Shown here in pieces: positions 12,366-24,900 of a DNA stretch of 64,000 nucleotides (position 1 is its first letter; every line of letters begins with the position of its first letter). Made by a program: the position numbers and the translations under genes. The notes under the pieces are model-generated. The model saw only the letters and a program-made list of their open reading frames with translations. It had not been told where the DNA came from and made no database searches. This DNA comes from Trebouxia sp. TZW2008 (taxonomy: Eukaryota; Chlorophyta; Trebouxiophyceae; Trebouxiales; Trebouxiaceae), in the NCBI GenBank assembly GCA_002118135.1, contig BDIU01000211.1, positions 310,001 through 374,000 on the forward strand, given 5' to 3'.

Positions 12366-13562
12366 GTCATTTCACCCATCAGCAGGTATGCCGGCCAACA
12401 AAGATCAGACTATAGACAATTAGCCGCTCCCGAGAGTACTGATCAGCTGCAGCTTGCGATGGTCGAGGGGGGGGACCCGCAGACTGCGCAGAGGTCTCAG
12501 TCAGGGCAGCTCATTAACGACAAGCAGCTCCGAGCGTTGAGTCGAAAGCTCTAGCGACCTTAACCGCGCTGCAGTGTATCGCCACGATGGCGAAACGGAC
12601 TTCAATCAGTGCAATCAGTGATGCACAAATGATTGATTTGGCTCGGCCCCATGCAGCCATTTGCAGACAGAGTTTGAGCCACTTCACTTCATTGGTTCAT
12701 AGAGACTCGTCTGCTATTTCTCCCAGCTACTGCTGTAGGCTCTCTTTTGTGTATTGTGATGTCAACATAGGCAGCAGTGCACAAGGGATATCAGACTGCA
12801 TTTGCCGCTCACTTGTATTGCTAAAGCATTCCATGTCACATCTCGAGTTGTTGCACTGCTATAAAAAGGCTTGAGGGCCCTGGGACTGTTCTGAAAGGAG
12901 CAGAAACGCAGTATCATGTGGCAAATCAAAGCAACAGGGAAAAGATGCACAGCTAAAATCGGCTACAACTGCATGCCTAATGCCTAGTACTGCACACAAT
13001 GCAGAACATGTGCTACCTGAGCATGATTGAGGTGCCTATTCATGCAAACAATGAGAACAGATAACAGCTTGAAAGTTCCAAATAGTCAGAATCTACACCA
13101 CCAGCTGTACCACCAGCTAACCGTACCTATATAAGCAGAACAGCCAAAACTGCTCCGTGTCTGCAAGACAAACATCCTGTCTGAGCATGAAATCAGGCTG
13201 AGCCCTGGAATGTCGTACGCAGTAGACAAGAATCAACACTGACAACCGACTTGGCAACCCCTGGTATAGGTTCATTGGGTTTGGAATTTACGCAATCATT
13301 CTGAACCACATTTACCCACAGTCTATGCACATGTGCCCTGCAGAGCAAGACCTAGATCAAGCACCTAGGCTGCAATGCAGAATCATTGACTGCAGCATGA
13401 GCTAAACGAGCTGATAGTGTACAGCACAATTGCCATTAGATGACAGCATAGAGTATGGCAGCTCTTTCAGCAGTAGCAGGTTCAACTGCAAGCACCCATC
13501 GCCGTCGTCACCTGACATCTGTGTTGAAATGACTAATCATGAGCAATAGACCATGACTAGTG
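12366..13562. other. gene-free stretch containing a duplicated terminal-exon fragment
   Basis: No convincing gene. A TATATAA-like string occurs near 13128. Bases about 13441-13505 repeat, with few changes, the last coding bases and stop region of the downstream minus-strand gene (13563-13630): a tandem copy of its terminal exon lying just beyond the real stop. Confidence 0.6.
13441..13505 (-). repeat. decayed tandem copy of a terminal exon
   Basis: About 65 bases starting AGATGACAGCATAGAGTATG match 13563-13630 almost exactly. The true copy encodes ATAERAAIFYAVI and a TGA stop. The copy diverges abruptly after CACCCATCGCC, so it is a fragment, not a second gene. Confidence 0.8.
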
Positions 13563-15310
13563 TCAGATGACAGCATAGAATATGGCAGCTCTTTCAGCAG
13601 TAGCAGGTTCAACTGCAAGCACCCATCGCCAGCATTCCACCAATCTGACTGGAGCAGGCACAAATATTGCCACCGCTCTGTTTTCTAAGCTCTCCATGAT
13701 GGCTGTTCGCACTGGCCCTGCCCCTATGGGCTTGCCCACTGGGACCAGAATGCTTGCATGCACCTGTTTTGTGGCCTCTGCTGTGATGTCCAGTTGATAA
13801 AACTCGTCTATGCAAACAGCCCCTTGCTCGTCCATGACTGGCTTGGGGCATTCCCCAGTGATGCCCTCACACCTGAGGCTGATGCTGAGCCCAGCATGAC
13901 TAAACAAGTCTGCCTGCAACAGACACACACGAGGTATTTTGGGAACTTGCATGCTAATCCTGCATGATTGATGCTGAGGCCTGCCTGGCCAAAGACTGCT
14001 TTTGGCAACTCACAAGACATTTTGGGAAACCCATGGCATGCATAACTCGTCTGTCCATATTGATGTTGATCCAGCTATCTGCTGCCCACTGAGTACTGTT
14101 TTTTGCATGAGAGACAAACACGTTTAGCGACTCACACACTGCATGGCACCATACAATTATTGGATGAACTTGAGGACAGCAGTTGAGCTCAGCGGTGTAT
14201 GCAGCTACGCTGTCTTCGTGCTTGACTTTCTAAGGCCTGATTTGTCTCTGCCAGTTTCTGTGGCAATAGCTATTGTTGATGGAATGCGCAGGAGTGGCAT
14301 GCAAAATGGGAAATGCATGCAAGCTTGACCCACCTGTGTCATTCCATGAAGCATGATGTCTAGATTCCAGAGGGAACACAACTTCCTGATCTGATGCTTG
14401 GTCTCAGCATTGGTCACAGGCGCCAGGTCGGCTGCGTGAGTCAGACGGGATCTGAGCAGTGCAGATGTGAGTCGCTGATCCAGCTCTCCAGTGGGATCCA
14501 GAACAATGTCTACTCCTGGCTCTTTCATCACTGCAACACATCATTGGCCTACGTCAATATAACATTCATCACTACAAGTACTGCTAACTCACAGCAGGTG
14601 TTTTTCGATACACAAAAAGCCTTGCCAGCAACATCTGTCTTTCTGGTGCTAAGTGTTGCAAGTCATTGTACCGCTGAGCATGTATGCCAGGTTGAGCTAC
14701 TGAAGGCAGGTCAATAAGATTTTGAAACCTTCAACTCAAGGAATGGCGGTCAGTCAGTGAGTCAATGAGTCACTCAATCAATGAGTAGTGCTGATAATGA
14801 GTGAAGACCAAATGTCGCAAGCAGGGTCAAGCCAGAATACTCACCTGGCATTGTCAAGTCTAGCACCCCAAGCTTATGCGTCAACCCCGTCCGCTGGTCG
14901 TCACTGCAAGAGGCGCATTCAAGCTTCAGTCAATTGCAATGAATAGGCTCAGTATGCAGTACGCAACACGGAATTTGCAGATGGCTCAGAGTATCAATCA
15001 CCAAAGTGGAGCTCATGGTGGTCTCTTGTTTAGTGCACATCACAGCAACATTCACCATACTAGTCAAAGGCTTCCACTTCCCATCACATTTGAGTCAGCA
15101 AAGCTGCCTGTGCCTAGCACCAACAACATGACAAGAGGGTGCGGGTGATCCAAGCACGCTGATTGTAGCGACTGGTTGCATAACGGCGTCTTGCAAGCTG
15201 AGAATGAGAGCAGCTGATGAGTAAAAATGACACTTCAAGTAGAGTGTGGATGCTGCTTGAGTATCCAGCAGATGCCAGTCACAGCAATCACCTGCTTTCC
15301 TTTGGGACAG
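13563..15310 (-). CDS. Unidentified multi-exon protein
   Basis: Exon candidates in transcript order: about 15296-15100 (QPVATISVLGSPAPSCHVVG); about 14905-14846 (DDQRTGLTHKLGVLDLTMP, GTGAGT donor); about 14530-14335 (PGVDIVLDPTGELDQRL, ending MLHGMTQ); about 14126-14010 (CESLNVFVSHAKNSTQWA, MDRRVMHAMGFPK); about 13905-13563 (LSISLRCEGITGECPKPV, KQVHASILVPVGKPIGAG, then RLVECWRWVLAV and stop). Donors and TGCAG acceptors are plausible and the frames long, but I do not recognise a family. The 5' start is not found; it may lie inside the degenerate array to the right, whose units resemble the first visible exon. The exact model is uncertain. Confidence 0.42.
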
Positions 15311-16470
15311 ACAAGCGCACAATCAAGGGCATTTGCAACAATATGAATATGATTAAATTGACAACATTGAGTGACAAAATTGCTGGACACATTTGATTGA
15401 TTATATTGAGTGAAACATTGCTTGTGATTTGTTGAACAAGCTCATTCATTCACACCAATTACCTCACCTCTTTGTCACACACAAGCTCAAGATCACAGAC
15501 AGTTTCAACAAAATCAGTGTCACCTAGGATCCCGAGCTTCTCTCAGACAAAGCAACAAGATGGTTGCTGAGATTAATAGACCACGGACAGTGACTAGACA
15601 AGAGCACTTGCATTCAGACGCTGCTTGAGCATGCAGCAGTTGTCAGTCATGGCAATAAGGTTGTCAGTCATGGCAGTAAAGTTGTCTGCTTCTCATGAAC
15701 AAGCTCTTGATCAATGGTTACCAAAAACATCAAAAAGGGCTCGTGCAGGACCTAGGAGCACACACTGGTCTGTGACAAAGAGATAAACTGTGGATGTTGC
15801 TTGAGCGTGGAGCAGATGTGAGTCACAGCAAGCACCTCAGATCTTTGTCACACACAAGCTCGTGATCAGACAGAGTTCAAACAACATCAATCTTGAGTGG
15901 TGTGTTGACCTCAGATCACAAGATTGCCTGTGACAGAAATACAAGATAGTTACTGCAACTGGTAAAACATGGCAGTGACTAGACATGAGCAATTGCAGAC
16001 AGTTTGTGACGCTGCTTGAGCATACAGCAGATGTCAGTCACAGTATCCACCTGGTCTCTTCATCACAGGCAAGTTCTTGATGGACGGCAATGGTAACAAG
16101 ATCAACAGTGAGTTGTTAGACGGCCTCAGATCACAAGCTTGCCTGTGACAAAGCAGCAAAGATGGCTGCTGTGGTTGCTGAAGCATGGTCAGTGATCAGA
16201 CAACAGCTCTGCAACCTGAGATCACGAGCTGGTCTGTCACCGACAATCAAGATGACTGCGATGACTTATGAAACATGCGCAGTGACTAAACGTAATGACC
16301 TGCAGATACACTGTGGATGTTGCTGGAGCCCACCGCAGATGTCAGTCACAGCAACTACCTCTCGCTCTTTATCACTGACTGTGAGCAATGCCAGTTCAAC
16401 GACATCGATCACGAGTTGTTTAACCACCGAGGATCACAGGCTTGTCTGAGACAAGGACACAAGATGGTTG
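15245..16470 (-). repeat. degenerate array of exon-like units
   Basis: On the plus strand a unit with GCTGCTTGAGNATNCAGCAG, then ATGTCAGTCACAGCAA, then CACCTC...TCTTTGTCACACACAAGCTC recurs near 15250, 15620, 15793, 16010 and 16312, with further partial units around 15475 and 16130. Read on the minus strand, each unit has an acceptor-like end followed by a frame resembling VIAVTxICxxLKQHP. The right-most member of the gene end (about 15296) keeps the best frame. I interpret the array as decayed copies of an exon of the neighbouring minus-strand gene. Spacing varies from about 170 to 370 bases. Confidence 0.6.
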
Positions 16471-16499
16471 CTGGGATGACTTCGTGGCTTGTCAAAACT

Positions 16500-18695
16500 A
16501 TGGATCACTGGAATGCAGTGTACTTTGAAACATAATCATTACTTTGGCACCAGTATGTCAATATGGTGTGCAAGCATCTGCAAGAGCATGCATCCTTGAC
16601 AAAGAGAGCATGAAACTTTTTGTCGAAGACATGAAGAAGAGGTTTCACCTGACTTTGCCCCCAAAGCCTGACGCACCCATCAGCTGTATGCGTAATTTCC
16701 CAAGCAGGCATGACGTCCGCCAGACAGTGCAATTCATCAAAACTACTGCGCTGCAGGCTGCTTGTGTTCACAGAGGTTTCAAATGAGAGCGCCTAATGGC
16801 ATAGAGTTTCCCTCTCTTTTTCAAATTTCCTTTGACCGTGGCATGATCATACCTGATTTTCCTCCAGAACCTTGGCTATTGACCCACCCATCAGCCAAGC
16901 ATGCAGTGTCGCAAGTAGGCACAAGTCCAACAAGGTATTTGTGTCATTCTGTCACCTATGAGATCACTTGTATTCTTCCATGCCATATGTATGTCAATGC
17001 CATACCTTATTTTGCCTCCAAAGCCTTGGCCACTGACCCACCCATCCGCCAAGTGTGCTGTTTCCCAAGCAGGCATCACTTCAGCAAGATACTTGATGTT
17101 CTGTTTGACGTCATGTCTGGTGGCTATGCGGTAGTGGGGGTCAAAAGGTGAGGACAGCTGCTGCAAGCTGAATGTTCTGTAGGGCAACAGGATTCCGAGC
17201 TTGTTGGACAAGACTTGCCTGCTGTCTGGCCTGCAAATACAAAGTCAGTTCAGAAGCTTCTGCTATGATCTTTGGATGAGATGCACCATGCAGGCATTGC
17301 CTGTTGCTTTGTGTGCTGCTTGACGTCATGTCTGGTGGCTATGTGATAGTGAGGTTCAAAAAGGGAAGATGACTGCTGTAAGCTGAACGTTCTGTAGGGC
17401 AACAGGATTTCCAGCTTGTTAGACAACATCGGCCTGCTGTCTGGCCTGCAAGCGTCAAAGCGGTTTGCGCCTGTCTGCAATTGAATGCTGTGTGACCCCA
17501 TGAAAGCGCCACATGAGCGACAAGGTGTGCTGTGCCAACAACAAATGACGCAGACATGCAAGAGTTCATTTGCTCTGTGATCTGATTATGACATTTCAAA
17601 GCCTGTTCACTGGTTGTCAAGCTGATCATGGCATGTCGGAGACGCAGTGTGGCGTCGACTTTGTCAACACAGCAGGGTATCATCTGAGTATCATCTGAGT
17701 ATCATGTGAGAGAGAGAGAGAGAGAGAATAATTTTACATGCTTTAGCCAGCCAACCAGGCTGATCACATGTGCCACACTGTGGCAATGACTATATGTACA
17801 TGGAATTCAGGCAGTCTATGACATAGTGAAACACCCCCAAATGATAATCATCTGAGTATCATCTGAGTATCATCTGAGTATCATCTGAGACTGTCCCAAT
17901 TAGCAGACCACGGAGCATTGGCAATTTTCGGCTGCAACAAACAGCGTCAAGATCACTGGGCGTGACGCTGATTTTGAGCATCAAAAGTTTGATTGTTCTT
18001 TCAGCCTAGTCAATGCAACAAGAAAGTATGCTGTTGCTTACCCTGTTTGGCACTGCAAGTAGCCACTATCAACCCAACCGTCATCCAAGTATGCAGTCTG
18101 TCCTGGAGGCACAACCTCCCACATGAACTCCTTGTACATCTTGGTGTCCAATCTGGTGGCCAGACGATACTGCAATGGCAAATCTTCTGCTTGTGGGCAA
18201 AGCACGAAGTGGGTGTTGTGCTTCAGGATGCCAAGCTTGTGCCCGATGTCCTTCAGGTCCTTGATCCCAAGCCCTTGTGGCTGCGACCTGCACTTTAGCA
18301 AAAGTCAAACGCGATGACATTACCCGTGTTTCACGCCAAGCGCAGTCAGTTTGAGCTGCTTATGTTGCAAGGGCGCGCCCGCACGCAATCAGGCAGTCGT
18401 TGCCAGCTTTGATCCTACAATAGCGGATAGACCAAGACCTGTTGACAAGAAGGCTGGAAGCGTCGTGACCGGTGTTGCCGCCACATTCACACCCGTCGAC
18501 CCAGCCATTTGTGAGGCAAGCAATTTCCCAATCTGGCATGGCCTCGTAAAGAAATCCCTTGAAGGTGGCGACATCGTTCCGTGTGGCTATTCGGTACTCG
18601 TCCGGCAGCGGTTCCGTCTTCGAACGCAGGATGAAGCGCGGCTTGCTGATGAGTGTCGGCATGCTTGCAAAGATGCAACAGCCAGAGGCCTGCAC
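16500..18695 (-). CDS. Gene with tandemly repeated RIATRxDV...MPxWExAxLADGWV exons, family unknown
   Basis: At least five minus-strand segments encode the same domain: about 18690-18480 (PLPDEYRIATRNDVATFKGF, EAMPDWEIACLTNGWVDG), about 18300-18040 (LPLQYRLATRLDTKMYKEF, YLDDGWVDSG), about 17450-17290 (YHIATRHDVKQHTK), about 17210-16990 (YRIATRHDVKQNIKYLAEVM, HLADGWVSGQGFGGK) and about 16770-16660 (DELHCLADVMPAWEITHTAD). A further GWVNSQGSGGK remnant lies near 16860-16900. The 17.2 and 17.45 kb copies share near-identical DNA including the upstream NKLxILLPYRTFSLQQ part, so they are recent duplicates. Either the protein carries several domains or, as in neighbouring genes, one or two copies are live and the others are fossils. 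No catalytic residues or named family are recognised. The 5' end near 18.7-18.9 kb faces the oxygenase gene. Confidence 0.45.
17690..17885. repeat. microsatellites: (GA)n and TCATCTGAGTA short repeats
   Basis: An uninterrupted GA run lies near 17709-17727. On both sides (17677-17708 and 17846-17890) the 11-base word ATCATCTGAGT is repeated head to tail several times. These lie in an intron or spacer of the minus-strand gene. Confidence 0.9.
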
Positions 18696-18984
18696 TGGCG
18701 GTTGCTACCTGATTTTTTGCGCAACTTTGTGAACTGCTTCGCTCAGTTTCGCACTTACCGTGTCGACTTCAAATCTGCAGAGAGATGACTCACAGGGTGC
18801 CAAGAGACGATCGCGAAGAGGCCCATTGAGAATTTCTGTTCGGCGACTTACTCACCGATGTCGCTTGCGTCATCGAGCCAGCGAAACGCGCTTGCGATGA
18901 TCGGGGCGGCTCCAAAGCAAGATTCGGTTGCTGCGTTGCTGTTCCTTGAGTGCAGAACTCAAAAAAGACCCGATCAGTCCGTTC

Positions 18985-21900
18985 ATGACCCACGCTCCTG
19001 ACCCCGCACCTGGCGACGTTTGGCGTTATCTCGACGATGTCCAGGCTTGTCAAATGCAGGTAACTTTGTGCACGTCTTGTTGTGCTCAAGCGCGACGACC
19101 GTCAGCAGAACCGGCAGGCTTGCTGCAGGCAAACTGGGATCGAGCTTCTGATGCCTGTCACCGAGCCCTTGACACGCTGGCTGAAGAATGTGGACAGGGC
19201 ACAGCGCCAGGAGCTGAGGATGAATTCACACAGGCAGAGGCTACGGCTGCCAAGTCTGCAGCTGTGGGCGAAGCAGCTTACCTGCTGGTACATGAGAGCT
19301 GCAAAGCTTTGCCATGCCTCTGTTTACCTGGACTGCTTTAATCACCCAGAAAATTATCCCTTGTGTCAAGTTGTCCTGACAAAGAGGTACCAGTGCAATC
19401 AGAATGTGCGCCTTGTCCTTAAATTGAGAATGTCCTTACCTTGAATGTCCTTACGAAGAGAGTTTACTGTACTGTCATAGCAGCAGTGCGATGTTGTCAC
19501 TGTTGCCCAGACAGGAGCTTCAGCTGCCAAGTCTGCAGCAATGGGCGAAGCTGCTCACCTGCTGGTGTGTAAGACCTGCAGTGCTTTGCCATGCTTCTAC
19601 TGTCACCGTAGCAGTGCAATGTTGTCACTGTTGCACAATCAGGAGCTTGGGCTGCCCTGTTTGCAACAGTGGGCGACGCAGCTTACCTGCTGTTGTGTGA
19701 GATCTGCAGAGTTTTGCCATGCTTCTACTGTCATAGCAGCTGTGCCATGTTGTCCACTGTCACTCAGTCAGGGACTTGGGCTGCCAAGTCTGCAGCAGTG
19801 GGCGAAGCAGCTTACCTGCTGGTGTGTGAGACCTGCAGAGCTTGGCCTTGCCGCAACTCTCACAGCAGCAGTGCTGTGTGATTTGCTTGCTTGCAGCTTA
19901 TCATGTGTCAAAACACCACAGATCATGCTGCTGCAGCTGCTGCCATGACGTTCAAAACATCACCAAAAAACCCTGCATAATCATGGCTACGAATCATCAG
20001 AACAATGCCTCACTATGCTGTGTGTCTTGTTTGCAGGCTCTTTCACTTTGTCAGCACGGCCGCAACAAAGAGGCTGAAAGCATTCTTTGGAGGCTAGGCT
20101 GCTCTCACAGACTTGCTCCAGCAGTTTTCCAGCATGATCCAGTTCTGAAGCATAAGTCAGCACCCAAGGCTGTTGTGACGCACCGGCATGCCTCAGCGCC
20201 CAAGCATGACTCAGTGCTTGAGCTTGAGTCAGCGCTCAAGCATGACTCAGCAATCAAGCACAATCTAGTGCTTGAGCATGACTCAGAGTCTGCTGGCAAA
20301 GCTGCTGACAGCAGTCTGAGTCATGCTTCCATGCCATCAATCACCCAAGATGCTGTCTGTGGTGAGCCTCTGCAACTTGCTTGCAATGAGTGTTTCAGCA
20401 TGCGTCCGCAAGCGACAGCAAGCGATGCAACAAGATTTGCGCATTCTCGCATTGCAATGATTTTTTGCTGTCTGGTCATACTCTGGTAGGGCACCTGTCT
20501 GATGTACTGACTGCCTCTGCATGAACTTTGATCCTCTTATCTTGAGTGGAAATGAGCTTTATACAATGCTGCAGATAAGCTGTTCCAGCAGCTGGTGGAT
20601 AGTTTGAACCAAACAGCGTGTTTCTGGAGGGACCACCGCTATTTTGACCCAGAGACGCCGTTCTTCTCATACCTCTATGACCTGGTAGGCCCTGTGATGT
20701 AAATGGAAGATCAGTACTTTGAGAGAAAAGTTCTGAAGCCTTGCCGCTTTTGCTTTGCTGGAGACACCTTGCATAGCAAGCTGTTTTTCTGCTCCTGCAG
20801 CTAAGCCTTCTAGCTTGAACCGCCCTGCTGAGCATGTGCGTTCAGTTGTGTAGCCATCTCTTGCTACTTCAAAAGGTGCTGTCATGCATAGCATAAGCGT
20901 TGCACAGACATTCCATCAGACAATCACCCACATCACTTCAGGTGGCACATCCTAAAATGCATAGGTCCACGTCAGCAACATGGCAAATGTATGTGCAGGC
21001 TAATCCTCCTGAGACAATGTTTGAGGCAGTCATACAGGAACTGTACCAGAAGCTGCTCCATTCCTCTTCTTCTGGCGGAGCCATGGCAGATGTGGCCTCT
21101 GCAGAGTGGTGGGCTCACTGCAGGTGGCTTGCACTTACACATTGCACATGCAAACTGACTGACTGAAACTTTCAAGCAATGTCAAATATGATGGTGAATG
21201 CCTGGTTTGGTAGTGAGCTTTACTTGCAGCTCCAATCCTCTTCTTGTGGCAAAGCCATGGCAGATGTGGTCACAGCTGAGTGGTGGGCTCACTCCAGGCG
21301 GTATGCACTCATGCTCAGCAGACTCACTGCTTTATGCCCACCATATCCTATTTGTCCATATGTCATCAGTCTTGTCTGTGGAGTGTAACCCCTGTTGTCC
21401 CAGTCCTCTTCTTCTGGCAGATGTATGGCAGATGCGGTCACAGCTGAATGCTGGGCTCACTGCTGGTGGCATGCACTCATGCTCAGCACACTCAATGCTA
21501 CATGCATTATGCCCACCGTATCCTCTATGTCAATATGTCATCAGTCATGTCTATGGTCTGTACCCCCCTGTTGTCCCAGTCCTCTTCTTCTGGCAGATGT
21601 ATGGCAGATGTGGCTACATCCAAATGGTGGGCTTGCTGCATGCCGCATGCACTAATGCTGAGCTTACTTGTATATCTTGCATGTCCTGGGCTGCTTCTGT
21701 TCTCAGAGACTCCTGTCGTGACGCCTGAAAGCATGGCCTTATCGTGTCGTTTGCATGTGCAAGTTGCATGCTTCCTGTCAATGTCATGGCAAAGGGATGT
21801 AATTGGTACTGCAAACTCGTTCATATGCTGATACAATTGTATCAGGCAAGCCTCACTCTGTCATACAGTGATTCATTTTTTGCAACATTTATGTACTACT

Positions 21901-24900
21901 TGTCATGTATCATCTGTTGAGCATTGAACGATCATACCAACTGCTCAACACGCATGTCACATGTATTATGTGAGTGGTGCAAGCATGAATTATTGTACGA
22001 CAGAATGGGATAATTACCTGAATCAAGGCCATCATTATTGAGAAGTATGTATGATCACTCACTGCAAGGATTGCACAGTTTGAAAAGAATCTCGGTCTTT
22101 TGGTAGCTGCTTGCTTTCCTGTTGTGCCCACGCTTTGTCCTAATTGCTCCAAATTGCCATCACTGGAGGACGTATTGCATTAGTTCTGACATTAATTATT
22201 GTCTGTAAACATTCTTTTGCCCTAGCTTTCATCCCAGGAGGGTGCTCAAGGTCACTTGCTCCTCTCTCCTCAAAGCCAAGTGTGCTGTTGCTGCAGAGCA
22301 CCAGATGAGCCGCACCAGCTGCACTTTGACCTGAGGGAGGCAGCATTGAGACGAGGTCTACAGGACTACTAAATGCATCATTCTATTTCTTCCTCTTGTC
22401 TTGGCCACTCTGGATCACCACTGACCTTGTTTGAGTTGAGATTCATCTTTTTCCTTCCTCTTTATACTAATCAAGTATGCTGCTGCTGCAGAGCACCAGA
22501 TGAGCCGCATCAGCTGCACTTTGATGTGCGTGAGGCAGCCCTAAGACGGGGTCTACAAGACTACCAATTACAGCATCCAGTAAGCATCCTATCTTGCCTT
22601 GCAATGCATCCTCATGTCCCATTCTCTACTGTTCAATGGCTTTATTCATTCTACCTTTTTGTAATGCTCAAACTGGCCTGGCAAGACAGGACTGCCATTT
22701 GCAGCACCCACTAAGCATCCTGTCCTGCCTCGCAATATTCATTAGATTACATCCTAAAAACTTCAAAAACTGACATCATACGCCCTCTTTGCAATCATGA
22801 AGCCTGCTTGGCAACACAGGAGGGTTTCTTGATGTCTGCAAGCTGTTTGGCGCCACCCACATTGTGAGTCATGGTGCAGTCACTGCAGCAACTGCCATGG
22901 CGTCAAGTACAGCTATGACTGAGCCTCTCACATGAGTCAAGTGAGAGGCTGCAGGGCTGACCTTCATATCAGGTCTAACAGTGATCTGGTTTCTTGTGCT
23001 CCTGTGCATCACCATAAAGAAGCTTGGCTGGTCATCACTCAGGGCTTAGGCTGATAGGGTGGTCAGCATGACGCTGTGTCTGACACAGGATATCCAGGAG
23101 TTGTTCCTTACGAATACCTGTATCTGTATTCTGTTCATCGCCGTAGGGCTGCTGTGTGGAACACAGAACGTCCAATTGCTGTGTCCTGAGATCACTTGAC
23201 TGCTTGTTGTTCTGTACATCACCATAACAATGATTGGCTGACCACGACTCAAGGTTCAGACTGGCAGGGTGGTCAGCATGCATCTCAATGGTGATGTGTG
23301 CCACACAGAGTATCCAGGTATTGTGCCTTGAAATCTCTTGACTACTTGTTGTCCTGTACATCACCGCAAAGCGGCCTGGCTGATGACCACTCAAGACTCA
23401 GACTGGCAGGGCCGTCAGCATGCATCTGATTGAAACTTTTTGGGACACACACTCTCCAGGTGCTGGGTCTGAAATTCACCCGACAATTTGTTTGACTGTA
23501 CATCATCATTGGAATGCGGCAGGTCACAAGTTAAGGGTCGCCTTGGCAGGGTGGTCAGCAAGCATCCATTTGATCATGTATGAGAGACAACTCATGTAGG
23601 TGCAGGGCCACTTGCTTACTTGTTCTCGTGTACATCAACATCAGGACCTTGCTGATCGCTCCTCCAGGCTCACACTGGCAGGGTGGTCAGCATGCAGCTG
23701 AATGATGATGTATGCAACGCAGCGTAACCATGCGCTATGTCTCAATAATGCGTGGTCATTTGTACTCCTGTACATCAACGCAGATGTCTCGCTGACCACC
23801 ACTGAAGGTTCACAGGGTGGTCGACATGGACCTCAATGTTGATGTGTGGGAACCAGAGTTTCCAGGTGCTGTGCCCTGGAACCTCCTGATGACTTGTTTG
23901 ACTGTACGTCATGGTTGGGTAGATTGTCCGATCACCCCTCAAGGCTCAGACTGGCAGGAAGGTCAGCACGCATTCAAACGATGGTGTGCAGGATGCAGAC
24001 TTTCCAGGTGCTGTGGCCCCAAATCTCCAAGTTGTTTGTTCTTCTGTACATCACCAGAAGATGTTTGGCTGACCACCACTCAAGCTGCAGACTGGCAGGG
24101 TGGTCGGCATGCATCGAAACGATGCTGTGTCTGACAGCATGGGTGCTGTGCCTTGAAGTTACCTGAATGCTTGTTACATATATCACTGTTGGGCTGTCTT
24201 GTGGAACACAGAAGGTCCAATTGCTGCGTCTTGAGATCACTTGATTGCTTGTTGTTCTGTACGTCACCATTGGAAGTTTGGCTGACCACCATTCAAGATT
24301 TATTTTGGCGAGATGGTCAACATCCTGCCAGCTTAAACCATGACTGGTGGTCAGCAAGCACTCTTATAATGAGGTATGGGAGGCAAATTGTTAAGCTGTG
24401 TTTGATGCACAGCACAACAATCTCAATCAGTTGCCACAGCAACGCCGCGCCTGGATCTGAGTCATTGGCATCAGAGATTGTGATGACTTATGGCTCAACA
24501 ATGTTGACCAGTGTCACAGTTAAGTCTGGCTTTCACAGGACATTGAAAGCATTGCCACCAGAGGTTATCCAGTTGTTCTTGATGCAAGGCTCAACCATGT
24601 CGATTTAGCTGCTATGGCAATGCGCCTAGCCTGGCACATGTAAGAGATGGAGCTTACAGCAGAGTGTTTGCACTCCTACATATGTGTATGCACCCAATGA
24701 TGCATGCTTGATCACTTGTGACAGGCTTCCTTTCAGATCCATCGGTTCACCTTACATGCTGCAGATGATCAGCTCTGTCTTGTACTTGACAGAGGTCATA
24801 TATACGAGCAAGCATGCACCCGCACACCTGCGCGCATGGACATGTGGATCCAGACACATGACAGACCTCATGACAAATCAGTAAAGTGACATTGCCTTGT

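Noticed and set aside
18790..19089. Minus-strand 99-codon frame opposite the first oxygenase exon
   Set aside because: It begins with TTG, has no ATG near the start, and no splice link to downstream exons could be made in frame.
23035..24608. Several open frames of 100-150 codons on both strands
   Set aside because: They lie in the 140-bp satellite; the repeated peptide patterns follow the repeat, not a domain.
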